Origin: Muribaculaceae bacterium Isolate-110 (HZI)
GTDB lineage: Bacteria; Bacteroidota; Bacteroidia; Bacteroidales; Muribaculaceae
DNA length: 64,000 bases
Assembly (NCBI GenBank): GCA_003762875.1
Contig: RIBL01000003.1
Location: 62,001 to 126,000 of the forward strand
Direction: 5' to 3'
Under the pieces are notes generated by a model. The model searched no databases, was not told where the DNA came from, and was given only the letters and a program-made list of their open reading frames with translations. The position numbers and the translations under genes were made by a program. This document shows, in pieces, positions 8,479-18,251 of this stretch; position 1 is the stretch's first letter; each line of letters starts with the position of its first letter.

Positions 8479-8846
8479 GCCGGCGCGTATGGACAGCCGT
8501 GGGGCTCATAGCTGCCGCCGCCCTCATCGCGGCCTATTATCGGCTCGGCCCCGAGTCGGGCCTGTATCCCCGCTGCATGTTCCGCCAGCTCACCGGGCTT
8601 GACTGTCCCGGGTGTGGCTCGCAACGCGCCATCCACGCGCTGCTCCACGGCCACGTGGCCGAGGCCTGGGGCTACAATGCCCTGCTCCTGGTCGAGATGC
8701 CGCTGATAGCACTCCTGCTGGCCGCAGGCTCCATGCGCCGACGCTTCCCGCGACTCCATGCAGCCCTCAACTCGCGCTCATTGACAGTCACGCTCCTGGC
8801 CACCATCATCGGCTGGACCATAATACGCAATATTTTAAACATCTAA
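8457..8846 (+). CDS. DUF2752 membrane protein
   Basis: A 129-residue membrane protein with the DUF2752 signature: a cysteine, then DCPGCGSQRA, where the CPGCG pair suggests a metal or redox site. Three hydrophobic segments are visible. Translation probably starts at ATG 8457 inside the preceding gene; GTG 8475 is an alternative. This family often sits beside GYF/CD225 membrane genes in Bacteroidota, as here. No biochemical role is established that I know of. Confidence 0.8.
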   Translation: MVAAHHVSRRVWTAVGLIAAAALIAAYYRLGPESGLYPRCMFRQLTGLDCPGCGSQRAIHALLHGHVAEAWGYNALLLVEMPLIALLLAAGSMRRRFPRLHAALNSRSLTVTLLATIIGWTIIRNILNI

Positions 8847-8872
8847 GCCTCGCGCTTATCTCATCAAGCAAC

Positions 8873-10927
8873 ATGAATATCCTTCCCGGACATAAGATAA
8901 CGCTACGTGCCCTCCTCTTCTTTGCGGCGGTGACCCTTATAGTGTATTTCCTGCCGCGCACCGACAAGAACCACTATATCTACGAAGTCAACCGCCCCTG
9001 GAGCTACGCGCTGCTCACCGCTCCGTTTGACATCCCCGTGCACCTCGACTCGGCAAGCGTCGCTGTGCTCAAGGACAGCATCGACCGCAATTTCGAGCCG
9101 GTGTACGTACGCGACCTGGCCGCCGAGAAGACCCTCATCTCCGACTATACCACGCGGCTCAACTCCGCCAAAGGACTGGATATTACTCCGGCGCAGAAAA
9201 ACCAGATAATCCGCGCCATACGTAATATCTATGAAAACGGCATCGTCGACCGCGACACCTATCAGCGCATCGCCTCGGGCCAGCTCCCGTCCGTGAGGTT
9301 CATTCACGACAACGTGGCCATCTCCATGCCCACCGACCGCTATCTCTCGGCCTTCCGCGCCTATGAGCACCTCGACAGCACCCTGCGCGACCGCGACGTC
9401 AGGGCGGCACTCACGGCCACACGCCTCTCCGACATGCTCCAGCCCACCATCACGCTCGACACCGTGACCTCGCGCCGCCTCATTGACGAGGCCTATCAGA
9501 AAGCCATGGCCCCGGTGGGTGTCATACAGCAGGGCGAGCGCATCATCGACAAAGGCGAAGTGGTCACCACACGTCTGGCCACCATACTCGACACCTACGA
9601 GCAGATGATCAACGACCGCGGTGACGGCAAAATCTCCCAGCACCACTATCCGGTGGCCGGCCAGATACTCTATATGGTCATCCTCTTCGCCGCGCTCTAC
9701 AGCTATCTCTACTATTTCCGGCCCGATTATTTCAGCGACAACCGCACCGTAGTGTTTCTGATGTCGCTCCTGACGGTGTTTACGCTCTTCACGTTTGCCA
9801 TGCAGGCCGCTTTCCGTTCGGGCCTATATATATCACCATTCACGATGGTGCCCATACTCGTGCTGGTGTTTCTCGACTCGCGCACGGCCTACTTTGCCCA
9901 CCTCATCCAGGTGCTCATATGCACTATCGTCGCCCCGTTCCCGCTCGAGTTTGTATTCATCCAGTTCATAGCCGGCGTGGTGGCCATCGACTCGCTCAAA
10001 GACCTCGCGCGCCGCAGCCAGCTCATACGCACCGCAGCCCTGATATTCGTGGCCTACTCGCTATGCTACATCTCCATCGAAGTAATGCAGTCGGGCTCGC
10101 TGGCCAAGACCGAGGGCAGGATATTCGGATGCTTCGGCATAAACGCCATACTCATCTCGTTCAGTTACGTACTGATGTTTCTGCTCGAGCGAGTGTTTGG
10201 CTACACATCGCGCGTGACACTCGTAGAGCTCTCCGACACCAACAATCCGCTCCTGCGCGAACTCTCCGAAGAGTGTCCCGGCACCTTCAACCACTCCATG
10301 GCCGTGAGCAATCTCGCCTCAGTGGCCGCACAGGCCATCGGTGCCAACGTGCAGATGGTGCGTACAGGCGCGCTCTATCACGACATAGGCAAAATTAAAA
10401 ACCCCGCCTTTTTCACCGAAAACCAGCACGGTGTCAATCCCCACGACGCCCTCGACCCCATCCAGAGCGCGCGCGTGGTCACAGGCCACATACGCGACGG
10501 CCTCGCAATGGCCGACAAGGCCAAACTGCCCCCCAAGATACGCGAGTTTATCTCCGAACACCACGGAGCAGGCAAGGCCCGATATTTCTACACCACCTAC
10601 TGCAACTCTCAGCCCGACGAAGAGGTCGACCCCACCCCCTTCACCTACCCCGGCCCCAACCCCCGCAGCCGCGAGACCTCACTGCTCATGATGGCCGACG
10701 CCGTCGAAGCCGCCTCACGCTCCATGAAGGAACATTCGCCCGAAGCCATCACCGCGCTCGTCAACAAGATTATCGACGGCCAGATAGCCGAAGGGCTGCA
10801 CAATGAGTCGCCCCTGTCGTTCAGAGACGTCCAGGCCGTCAAAGCCTCCTTCATACAGCGTCTCCGCACCATGTATCACTCGCGCATATCCTATCCCGAG
10901 CCGGTCAATAAAGTTGAAAGCTTATAG
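8873..10927 (+). CDS. 7TM-HD family phosphohydrolase, PgpH-like (probable c-di-AMP phosphodiesterase)
   Basis: 684 residues: one N-terminal membrane segment, a large extracytoplasmic 7TMR-HDED region (about residues 30-260), seven membrane segments (about 265-450) and a cytosolic HD domain. HD landmarks are H474 (NHSMAV), H503-D504 (YHDIGK) and a following EHHG. In Listeria PgpH this architecture hydrolyses cyclic di-AMP. ATG 8873 gives the correct N terminus. Family architecture is clear; the c-di-AMP substrate here is inference. Confidence 0.9.
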   Translation: MNILPGHKITLRALLFFAAVTLIVYFLPRTDKNHYIYEVNRPWSYALLTAPFDIPVHLDSASVAVLKDSIDRNFEPVYVRDLAAEKTLISDYTTRLNSAKGLDITPAQKNQIIRAIRNIYENGIVDRDTYQRIASGQLPSVRFIHDNVAISMPTDRYLSAFRAYEHLDSTLRDRDVRAALTATRLSDMLQPTITLDTVTSRRLIDEAYQKAMAPVGVIQQGERIIDKGEVVTTRLATILDTYEQMINDRGDGKISQHHYPVAGQILYMVILFAALYSYLYYFRPDYFSDNRTVVFLMSLLTVFTLFTFAMQAAFRSGLYISPFTMVPILVLVFLDSRTAYFAHLIQVLICTIVAPFPLEFVFIQFIAGVVAIDSLKDLARRSQLIRTAALIFVAYSLCYISIEVMQSGSLAKTEGRIFGCFGINAILISFSYVLMFLLERVFGYTSRVTLVELSDTNNPLLRELSEECPGTFNHSMAVSNLASVAAQAIGANVQMVRTGALYHDIGKIKNPAFFTENQHGVNPHDALDPIQSARVVTGHIRDGLAMADKAKLPPKIREFISEHHGAGKARYFYTTYCNSQPDEEVDPTPFTYPGPNPRSRETSLLMMADAVEAASRSMKEHSPEAITALVNKIIDGQIAEGLHNESPLSFRDVQAVKASFIQRLRTMYHSRISYPEPVNKVESL

Positions 10928-11046
10928 TTTAAAGAGTTTAGAGAGTTTATAAAGTTCAAAAAGTTTATAAAGTCACAAAATTAAGCCCTCAGCCACCCTC
11001 CCCGGCATGCAAAAATTACTAATTACTAATTGATAATTACTAATTC
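10924..11046. repeat. intergenic low-complexity repeats between the HD gene and the GH3 gene
   Basis: Bases 10924-10976 are near-tandem copies of an AGTTTATAAAG/AGAGTTTAGAG unit. Bases 11011-11045 are tandem TTACTAATTACTAATTGATA units of the AATTAGTAATTAGCAATT family. Similar AGTTTAAAG phrases occur at 13410, 37828, 50520 and 56764. No promoter box stands out. Confidence 0.5.
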
Positions 11047-11053
11047 ACCCCAA

Positions 11054-13396
11054 ATGTTGCCTAAATTACTTCCATTGCTCTTTGCCGCGGCCACAGCCAT
11101 GAGTGCCGCAGCCTACACACCGATCACACTGCCCGTCATCCCCGCCGACCCGCAGCTCGAGAAAAAGGTGGCCCAAAAGGTCGCCACCATGAGCCTTGAC
11201 GAAAAAATCGGACAGATGATACAGCTCCAGATCGACATCATCGGCGACCATGACGCCGACGGAGTGTTTCATTTCTCACAAGCCAAAGCCGACAGCGTAA
11301 TCGGCACCTACAAGGTAGGCTCATTTCTCAACACCCCCGGCACCACCTGCCTCACCGCCGCAGAATGGTGTCAGTTGATACCCAAGATACAGGAAACATC
11401 GCTGCGTCTCACGGGCATACCCACCATCTATGGCCTCGACCAGAACCACGGCACCACCTACACAGCCGACGGCACACTCTTCCCGCAAAACCTCAACGTA
11501 GCGGCGACATTCGACACCTCGCTGGCACGCACGGCCGCCGAAATCACAGCCTACGAGACACGTGCCTCCGACTGCCCCTGGACATTCTCGCCCACACTCG
11601 ACCTCGCCCGCGACCCGCGCTGGCCGCGTTTCTGGGAAAACTATGGCGAAGACCCGCTGGTCAACGCACTCATGGGCGCGGCCGCCGTCAGAGGCTTCCA
11701 GGGCGACGACCCCAACCACGTAGGGCCTCGCCACATCGCCGTCTCAGTCAAGCACTTCATGGGCTATGGCATACCCTTCTCGGGCAAAGACCGCACCCCG
11801 GCCTACATCTCCCCCTCCGACCTGCGCGAGAAGCATTTCGCCCCCTACCTCGAAGCCATACGCAACGGCGCGCTCACTCTCATGGTCAACTCTTCGTCAA
11901 TCAACGGCACCCCCGTCCACGCCAACCCCATACTCCTCACCCAATGGCTCAAAAACGACCTGCAATGGGACGGCATGATAGTCACCGACTGGGCCGACAT
12001 CAACAACCTCTACACGCGCGAGCATGTGGCCAAAGATAAGAAAGACGCCATACGCATAGCCATCAACGCCGGTATCGACATGGCCATGGAGCCATACAAA
12101 TGCGACTTCTGCACGCTGCTCAAAGAACTCGTCGAGGAGGGCAAGGTGTCCATGAGCCGCATCGACGACGCGGCCTCACGGGTGATACGCCTCAAATATC
12201 GCCTCGGCCTCTTCGACCGCCCCGACACCTATCTCAAAGACTATCCCGAGTTTGCATCCAAAGACCACGCCGAGGCCGCCCTACGCGCCGCCGAGGAGTC
12301 GATGGTGCTGCTCAAAAACGACAATTCCCTCCTGCCCCTGCGCCCGGGCATGAAACTGTTCGTCACCGGCCCGACAGCCAACTCCATGCGATCGCTCAAC
12401 GGCGGATGGAGCTACTCATGGCAGGGACACATAGCCGACGCTTACGCCAAAGACCACAACACCATCCTCGAGGCCCTGCAACAGCGTTTCGGCAACGACA
12501 ACATAATCTATCGCCCCACCGTTACATTTGACGAAAAAGGCTCCTGGCAAAGCGAGCTGCGCTGCACCGACGCAGAGTTTGCCGAAGCCGCAGTATGCGC
12601 AGTCAAGGCCGACGCGCTCATCCTCTGCATCGGCGAAAACTCCTACTGCGAGACTCCCGGCAACCTCTCCGACCTCCATCTCTCGCCCCTGCAGCGCGAC
12701 ATGGTGAGACGCTTCGCCTCGCTCGACCGCCCCATAATACTCGTGCTCAACGAAGGTCGTCCGCGCATCATCGCCGACATCGAGCCGCTCGCCTCGGCAG
12801 TCATCGACATCATGCTCCCGGGCAATTTCGGCGGCGACGCACTGGCCCGCCTCATGGCCGGCGACGCCAACTTCTCGGGCAAACTCCCCTTCACCTATCC
12901 GCGCGAGATCAATTCGCTCGTCACCTACGACTACAAGACCAGCGAGGAAGTTGGCAGCATGGAGGGCGCATATGACTATGACGCGCGTGTCAACGTGCAG
13001 TGGCCATTCGGCTACGGCCGCAGCTACACCTCCTACACTTACTCCGACCTCAAGGTCGACAGGACCGAGTTTGACGCCTCCGACTCACTCACCGTGACAC
13101 TGCTCGTCACCAACACCGGACAAATGCACGGCAAGGAGTCGGTGCTGCTCTTCTCGTCTGACCATGTGGCCTCGATAGTACCCGACAACAAACGTCTGCG
13201 CGCTTTCACCAAACTCGCGCTTATGCCGGGCGAGACACGCGAAGTGCGATTCACCATCCCGGCCACCGATCTGGCGTTTGTAGGAGCCGACGGCCGCTGG
13301 ACCCTCGAAGAGGGCGATTTCACCCTCACCGTCGGCCAGCTCTCCGTCCCCGTCCGCTGCACATCGACCACAACCTTCCCCCGCCCCAACATCTAA
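11054..13396 (+). CDS. GH3 family beta-glucosidase (secreted)
   Basis: 780 residues with a signal peptide ending near residue 20 (MLPKLLPLLFAAATAMSAAA). The N-terminal TIM barrel carries the GH3 nucleophile D312 in VTDWADI and the KHFMGYG substrate loop. The alpha/beta sandwich (KLFVTGP, then NLSDLHLSP) and the C-terminal fibronectin-III-like domain follow. The domain order is that of bacterial beta-glucosidases and exo-glycosidases. It is probably periplasmic and releases terminal glucose or xylose. It is a single gene, about 10 kb from the xylan locus. Confidence 0.93.
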   Translation: MLPKLLPLLFAAATAMSAAAYTPITLPVIPADPQLEKKVAQKVATMSLDEKIGQMIQLQIDIIGDHDADGVFHFSQAKADSVIGTYKVGSFLNTPGTTCLTAAEWCQLIPKIQETSLRLTGIPTIYGLDQNHGTTYTADGTLFPQNLNVAATFDTSLARTAAEITAYETRASDCPWTFSPTLDLARDPRWPRFWENYGEDPLVNALMGAAAVRGFQGDDPNHVGPRHIAVSVKHFMGYGIPFSGKDRTPAYISPSDLREKHFAPYLEAIRNGALTLMVNSSSINGTPVHANPILLTQWLKNDLQWDGMIVTDWADINNLYTREHVAKDKKDAIRIAINAGIDMAMEPYKCDFCTLLKELVEEGKVSMSRIDDAASRVIRLKYRLGLFDRPDTYLKDYPEFASKDHAEAALRAAEESMVLLKNDNSLLPLRPGMKLFVTGPTANSMRSLNGGWSYSWQGHIADAYAKDHNTILEALQQRFGNDNIIYRPTVTFDEKGSWQSELRCTDAEFAEAAVCAVKADALILCIGENSYCETPGNLSDLHLSPLQRDMVRRFASLDRPIILVLNEGRPRIIADIEPLASAVIDIMLPGNFGGDALARLMAGDANFSGKLPFTYPREINSLVTYDYKTSEEVGSMEGAYDYDARVNVQWPFGYGRSYTSYTYSDLKVDRTEFDASDSLTVTLLVTNTGQMHGKESVLLFSSDHVASIVPDNKRLRAFTKLALMPGETREVRFTIPATDLAFVGADGRWTLEEGDFTLTVGQLSVPVRCTSTTTFPRPNI

Positions 13397-13530
13397 GTCT
13401 CTCATTGTTTAGAAAGTCTAAAAAAGTCAACAGAGTTAAGACATTATGCGTACGCAGGACGCATATGTCTGGAATAATTGGGGCCGGCATTAATATATGA
13501 TGTACCGATATTTCGGCTTGACCACCAAAA

Positions 13531-13567
13531 AAGCATCCGCAACCCATTGCATGAGTTGCGGATGCTT
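13531..13567 (-). terminator. hairpin terminator of the 13610 gene
   Basis: 13531-13543 pairs with 13555-13567 (13 bp, GCATCCGCAAC core). Reading the minus strand, the hairpin is followed by TTTT (from AAAA at 13527-13530). It lies just past the stop of the minus-strand gene and may also end GH3 transcription. Confidence 0.75.
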
Positions 13568-13609
13568 GATTTATAGACTATTTTCTATGTGTATACGGAA
13601 TCGGGGAGA

Positions 13610-14266
13610 TTACTTTACGTAAACTTTCTCAACCTTGTTGCCCTGACGACGGATATAGAGACCGTTGGCAGGATTCTCAACGCGGATACCCTGGAGGTTG
13701 AAATACTCAACAGGTGCATTGGCGTTGTCGACATTGATGTCGGTGATACCTGAAGCCTTTGTGTAATCAACAGCAATTATAGCAAAAGGCTGTTCACCTG
13801 TGTTCTTGAAGGTAACCACACGCTGGTTGTCAATGTCGAACGACTGAACATTGGGATTTGCAAAATCCTTATATGAGTCAATGATGCCCTTATTGTCATC
13901 AACAGTATACTGAACACCGCCAACTTCGGCCCAATAGCATGGACGCTCAGTAGCAGCATCTTTGTTGATTGTGGCATAGAATGTAAGCTTGGTCACGACA
14001 AAGCCTTCGGGAAGAGTAAGAGTGTTCTGCGCACCATTGGAGAACTTGATTGTAACCATAGCTTCATCATTGATGGTCATCGAACTGCCAGATTCAAGGT
14101 TCTTACCTGTGTTCATACACTGAAGAGTCCAACCTTCGGGAGCACCCATATCCTCACCGGTGAGAATGTTCTGCTTAACTTTGTTGGGATTGCTGAGATA
14201 AACAGTGTCGGCTGAAGCTGAAAGTGCCATTACGGCTGCTGCAAAAAGAGTAAAAATTTTCTTCAT
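13610..14266 (-). CDS. secreted protein of unknown function with a conserved C-terminal tail
   Basis: 218 residues. The signal peptide MKKIFTLFAAAVMALSASA precedes a beta-rich region with no catalytic motif that I recognise. The last 30 or so residues (FNLQGIRVENPANG, then YIRRQGNKVEKVYVK) are almost the same as the end of the next gene's pectinesterase and resemble the short secretion/sorting tails of Bacteroidales type IX-secreted proteins. The ATG at 14266 is preferred over 14272. The function is unknown; the product is probably exported to the cell surface. Confidence 0.7.
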   Translation of the reverse strand: MKKIFTLFAAAVMALSASADTVYLSNPNKVKQNILTGEDMGAPEGWTLQCMNTGKNLESGSSMTINDEAMVTIKFSNGAQNTLTLPEGFVVTKLTFYATINKDAATERPCYWAEVGGVQYTVDDNKGIIDSYKDFANPNVQSFDIDNQRVVTFKNTGEQPFAIIAVDYTKASGITDINVDNANAPVEYFNLQGIRVENPANGLYIRRQGNKVEKVYVK

Positions 14267-14349
14267 AAGCATTTGTTTTTTGATATTAAATAACAGTTAT
14301 ACGTGTGTGTTTAAGGTTGATTTATTGTGAGTGTGTGCTGGTGTGTTTT

Positions 14350-14381
14350 CAAAACTAATGCTTGAAAGGCTTTTTCACAAT
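14350..14381 (-). promoter_or_regulatory. putative promoter of the 14266 gene
   Basis: On the minus strand ATTG (14381-14378), 20 bases, then TAGTTTTG (14357-14350) resembles TTTG-N20-TAnnTTTG. The leader would be about 77 bases. Confidence 0.5.
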
Positions 14382-14470
14382 GTATCAGCAAATTTACGAT
14401 AAAAAACCACCCGTCACAATTTTTTAACCCACATTAACACTATCAATCTGTTATCCACATGACTTTCACT

Positions 14471-14521
14471 AAAAAACCGCTGTCCATGAGATAGCATGAA
14501 TACCATAACAGGGACAGCGGT
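14471..14521 (-). terminator. terminator of the pectinesterase gene
   Basis: 14476-14485 pairs with 14512-14521 (10 bp, ACCGCTGTCC). On the minus strand the hairpin is followed by a run of Ts (AAAAAA at 14471-14476). It lies 65 bases past the stop codon. Confidence 0.7.
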
Positions 14522-14585
14522 CAAGAATCGGTCAGCCAGATGGCTGTATATTCCTAAAACAATCTTCTTTTTTAGAAATCACATA

Positions 14586-17500
14586 TTACTTTATATATAC
14601 CTTCTCCACGGTGTCACCCTGACGACGTATATAGATGCCATTGGAGGGGTTGGCCACGCGTATGCCCTGAAGGTTAAAGTATTGTATTTCGTCCTCGTTT
14701 ATGTCAGCTCCAACAGAGTCGATGCCGGTAGTCGTGTCGACAGCCACGTCGGAGAGATGGCCCTGCGCTCCGTTGGCATTGATAGCGCGGACGGTATAGT
14801 CAGGCATAGTCTCGCGGGCATTGGAGAGCGTATAGGATGTCGAGGTGGTATAGTCAATCAGCTTTCCATCGGCATATATCATATAGCCGGCAGCACCGTT
14901 TACAGATTCCCAGGAAAGCACACCAGGCTTAATAACGGGAGAGCCGGGGGCGGGAAGCTCAACAGTAAGCTCGGTGGCAAGCCAACTGTCAGTGCTTCCG
15001 AGCACATTCTCCACAGTGAAATATTCTGCATATTGCTCAGGCAGCACGGGCGAATATGAATTGATGCTGGTGGGAGAGTTCTTACGTACAGAGAGATCGA
15101 GCAGGTTGCCGGAGGCATCCTTGGAGCCATATTCAAAGAAATGGGTGACAAGAGTGCCCATCGGACCCCACGCGCCATTATCGGGCTTAGCTTCCATTGT
15201 AGTATGGAGGAAGAATGCACGGGGCTCGTTCTGCCACGGACGACCGAGACTATAGTCGCCCTGGCCCTTGATAACACAATTGGAGAATACATAACCGTGC
15301 TTGAGCGAAGGCGATGTGGAGGGTGCGGTTATATATCCGCCGGAGATTTCATGAACAATAGTACAGTGGTCATAGAAGTGGTCACCGCCTCCGCATATGT
15401 AGTCGACCGAACCGTGGATAGTACAGTTGAGATAATAACCGCGCTCGCCCGTAACCTGGGTGTCCTGAATACTCTGGAGTGTGACATTTTTCATGATATC
15501 GAGATTACCTCCATAATGGGCCACACCGACGCCGGCACGCTGAGGCTTGCCAAAGTCAAGATCATTGCGCAGGGTTAAGTTCTCCATATAGATATTGGTG
15601 GAATAGCGGGTGGAGAATATCGGGTCGGAGATACCTGTCTTGGTGCCGTGGATCAGCACACCCTCACGGCTCTCGCCGATGAGGCTGACGTTATAGCGGT
15701 TATTGATGAGAAGCGCGTCCGAACCGAGATCATAGTCTCCGTCATATATATATATCACGGTAGTTGCAGCATCGGCCGATGAGTTGGTTGCACTAAGTGA
15801 GGCCACGGCGTCGCGAAGCTGTGCCACAGTGCTTACATTGATGAAGCGGTCGGCGGCAATAGCCTCTACAGCAGCTTCCGAGCCGATGGTGAGAGTGGTC
15901 TTGTGCTCCTCGGCAGTCTTGTTGCCGAACACATCTGAAGCCTCACCGGCAGGTATCGAGACGACAACATCCGTATTCCAGGCAAGATTCCACAAGGGGA
16001 AGCTCAGGCTGGTGCCTCCGCCATAGGCTATTACCTTGTTGCCGGCCACGGAAATCTCACAATCGGTCATCTCGCGGTCAAAAGAGAATGTCACCACGGC
16101 ATGGTTACGTCCTTCATAGGGGGTCACTGCGATATTCTGAAGTTGCGGAGCTGTAGTCGGGGTTAATTGGTCATACACAAATTCAAACCACATGACAGGC
16201 TGCTGTCCATCCTCGAAATCTATCACAAACGGTGTGCCGGGCACGTGATTCTCGACATTGACCACAAGATCGACAGGACGAGTATTGCCCTGGATAAAAT
16301 ATCCGTTGGTGGGACAATACACCTTAGCACCCTCACTTGTCACCGAGGCGACTTTACCGGCCTTATAGTTATCATAAAGCTGGTGAAGTATGAGCTGTTT
16401 TACCTTATGATAGGAGGGTGCGGTCACGGTTGTGGCCTGAGGTTTCAGTTTAAACTGCTTGCCGTCCCATCCGTCATTGCAGGGGTTGATGGTGTAGAGT
16501 CCGTTGCTCCATGATCCATCTGCCTGCTTGAGAGCTCCGTCATATTTTATGACAGTCGACTTGTCGGTGTCGGCGGGAGTATAGAGGTGTATGCCGTCGA
16601 CGATGAACTCAAACGATTTGCTTACGCTTACGGCCTTGCCGTCAATCTGATAGGTGGCTTTGGTGCCGTCCATAGATTTGAGCACCGCTTCGGCGGTAGA
16701 ATTGTCGGCGAATGTGGCCGTAACAACAGGCATCGAGGTGAACACCATATCGCTGATGGTCAGCCCGGGGGTCTGGGCATTGACTGCATCGATCACATCG
16801 GCTCCGACACCTGTACCTCCTATATTGAGGCCGGTCATCACTATGTCGCCGATGTGGAATATGCGCATTGTATACACAGTCTTATAGGCGACCACACTAC
16901 CCTCTTCGGGTGTGAGTGTCACGGTGACGATAGTCTCTCCGTTGGCCGCAGGGGCGGGCACTGAGTATCGGCCGTCGGCAATCTCGGTCACAGTGACATT
17001 TTCACCGTCTCTGACTGCTGTGACCGCAGTAGAACCATGCACGCGGTCAAATGATAATGTGACATCGCTGCCGTCATACTCCATCGGGAGATTACAATTG
17101 TAATCGTAACCCTCGCCGGCTGTCACGCTCTGGCCTTCAATGGCAAAATTACGCAGGCAGGCATAGTGGTCGGCCACTCGTTTGAGCTCTACATCCTTGA
17201 AGTTAAGAATATAACCGCCATGTTCGGCTTTGAAGAGGATTTTGAGCACATTGTCACCCTTGGCCACTTCACCCTCGAGATGCACGGTGGCAGGGGTGTA
17301 GTTGCCGAGATTTTCTATGGCCCATGAAGTGGAGGTTGTGACATTGTCATCCTTGTCAGCGACTGTGATCAGGGCCGTACCCTCGCCGCTGCGTGATATG
17401 CCCCACACGAGGTCATACACACCAGCTTCATCACACACAATATTATATGAGCCCGAGCAGTCGTTTTTGACATAACCGACATTGCCTGCACTTTCCACCC

Positions 17501-18122
17501 TCATGCCTGTATAATTGCCTTTTTCAAGCGAGATAGGGCCGGGGATATGGTCTCGGTTGTCGTTGATGCCGGCATAGAAGCCCATTTTGCCCCAGTTGCC
17601 GGCATAATTGCTGCCCTGGAGATCGGAGGTTGTCAGTTCAAGTGTGTAGTTGCCGACGGCAAGCGGCTCGGAGAGAAACCATTCCCAGTTGTAGGTGCGG
17701 TTCCATGCACCGGTATTTGGTATAGGATTCTTGGTCTGCGCCACAACGTCACCGTTATTGTCACGAAGAGTGAGATTTATGGTGCAGGTGCCTTTGTGAC
17801 CTGTCGACATTTTGAATGTATAGGGTTGTGCTACACTGTTTTCAAACGCAAATGTGACTTTGGTCTTTGAGCTTGTGCTTCCGAAACACTGATCTGCACC
17901 GGCAGAGTTTTCGACCTTTGCATTCTCATATGTCGCCAGAGAGAGGTCGATGTAAGTCCCCTCGGCGGTAGGGATTGTAAATTTGGCATCTACAGCCCGT
18001 GAGACTGAGCGTCCTACTGTCGGGACTTGTGGCTCAGACAAGACAGAGCCCGCCGCATAAGCCATCCCGGCCGTAACGGCAAGAGAGGCGATGCCGACAA
18101 GCACCTTGTTGATTTTATTCAT
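14586..18122 (-). CDS. secreted multidomain pectinesterase with C-terminal sorting-like tail
   Basis: 1178 residues. A signal peptide (MNKINKVLVGIASLAVTAGM, cleavage near AYA) is followed by about 740 residues of beta-sandwich and Ig-like modules, probably carbohydrate-binding. The pectin methylesterase beta-helix starts near residue 760. Its motifs are visible: QDT at about 885-887, VDYICGG at about 905 (VDFIFG in canonical enzymes) and LGRPW at 958-962. A fibronectin-III-like segment (about 1080-1150) and the tail FNLQGIRVANPSNG, then VEKVYIK, close the protein. It should remove methyl esters from pectin at the cell surface. No other pectin gene is nearby. Confidence 0.88.
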   Translation of the reverse strand: MNKINKVLVGIASLAVTAGMAYAAGSVLSEPQVPTVGRSVSRAVDAKFTIPTAEGTYIDLSLATYENAKVENSAGADQCFGSTSSKTKVTFAFENSVAQPYTFKMSTGHKGTCTINLTLRDNNGDVVAQTKNPIPNTGAWNRTYNWEWFLSEPLAVGNYTLELTTSDLQGSNYAGNWGKMGFYAGINDNRDHIPGPISLEKGNYTGMRVESAGNVGYVKNDCSGSYNIVCDEAGVYDLVWGISRSGEGTALITVADKDDNVTTSTSWAIENLGNYTPATVHLEGEVAKGDNVLKILFKAEHGGYILNFKDVELKRVADHYACLRNFAIEGQSVTAGEGYDYNCNLPMEYDGSDVTLSFDRVHGSTAVTAVRDGENVTVTEIADGRYSVPAPAANGETIVTVTLTPEEGSVVAYKTVYTMRIFHIGDIVMTGLNIGGTGVGADVIDAVNAQTPGLTISDMVFTSMPVVTATFADNSTAEAVLKSMDGTKATYQIDGKAVSVSKSFEFIVDGIHLYTPADTDKSTVIKYDGALKQADGSWSNGLYTINPCNDGWDGKQFKLKPQATTVTAPSYHKVKQLILHQLYDNYKAGKVASVTSEGAKVYCPTNGYFIQGNTRPVDLVVNVENHVPGTPFVIDFEDGQQPVMWFEFVYDQLTPTTAPQLQNIAVTPYEGRNHAVVTFSFDREMTDCEISVAGNKVIAYGGGTSLSFPLWNLAWNTDVVVSIPAGEASDVFGNKTAEEHKTTLTIGSEAAVEAIAADRFINVSTVAQLRDAVASLSATNSSADAATTVIYIYDGDYDLGSDALLINNRYNVSLIGESREGVLIHGTKTGISDPIFSTRYSTNIYMENLTLRNDLDFGKPQRAGVGVAHYGGNLDIMKNVTLQSIQDTQVTGERGYYLNCTIHGSVDYICGGGDHFYDHCTIVHEISGGYITAPSTSPSLKHGYVFSNCVIKGQGDYSLGRPWQNEPRAFFLHTTMEAKPDNGAWGPMGTLVTHFFEYGSKDASGNLLDLSVRKNSPTSINSYSPVLPEQYAEYFTVENVLGSTDSWLATELTVELPAPGSPVIKPGVLSWESVNGAAGYMIYADGKLIDYTTSTSYTLSNARETMPDYTVRAINANGAQGHLSDVAVDTTTGIDSVGADINEDEIQYFNLQGIRVANPSNGIYIRRQGDTVEKVYIK

Positions 18123-18196
18123 GGTAAAATTAAGTAAAAGTAAAAATGTATTATAATGATTTGATAAAAGTTTTCAGGTTTTTCATGATTATATGA

Positions 18197-18204
18197 CAAA
18201 GATA
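18197..18204 (-). promoter_or_regulatory. putative -7 box (TATCTTTG) for the pectinesterase
   Basis: Minus-strand TATCTTTG, 74 bases before the ATG at 18122. The -33 element is not at the usual spacing. Confidence 0.4.
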
Positions 18205-18251
18205 CGGTGAAAAATTTGACACTTCGGGGCAAATTTTATCGGAATATCCGG

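Larger units (their letters stand above)
14267..14585. other. intergenic region with a promoter and a terminator
   Basis: 319 bases without a gene. It holds, on the minus strand, the probable promoter of the 14266 gene (box at 14350-14357) and the terminator of the pectinesterase gene (14471-14521). The rest is A/T-rich with no other structure that I can see. Confidence 0.6.
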
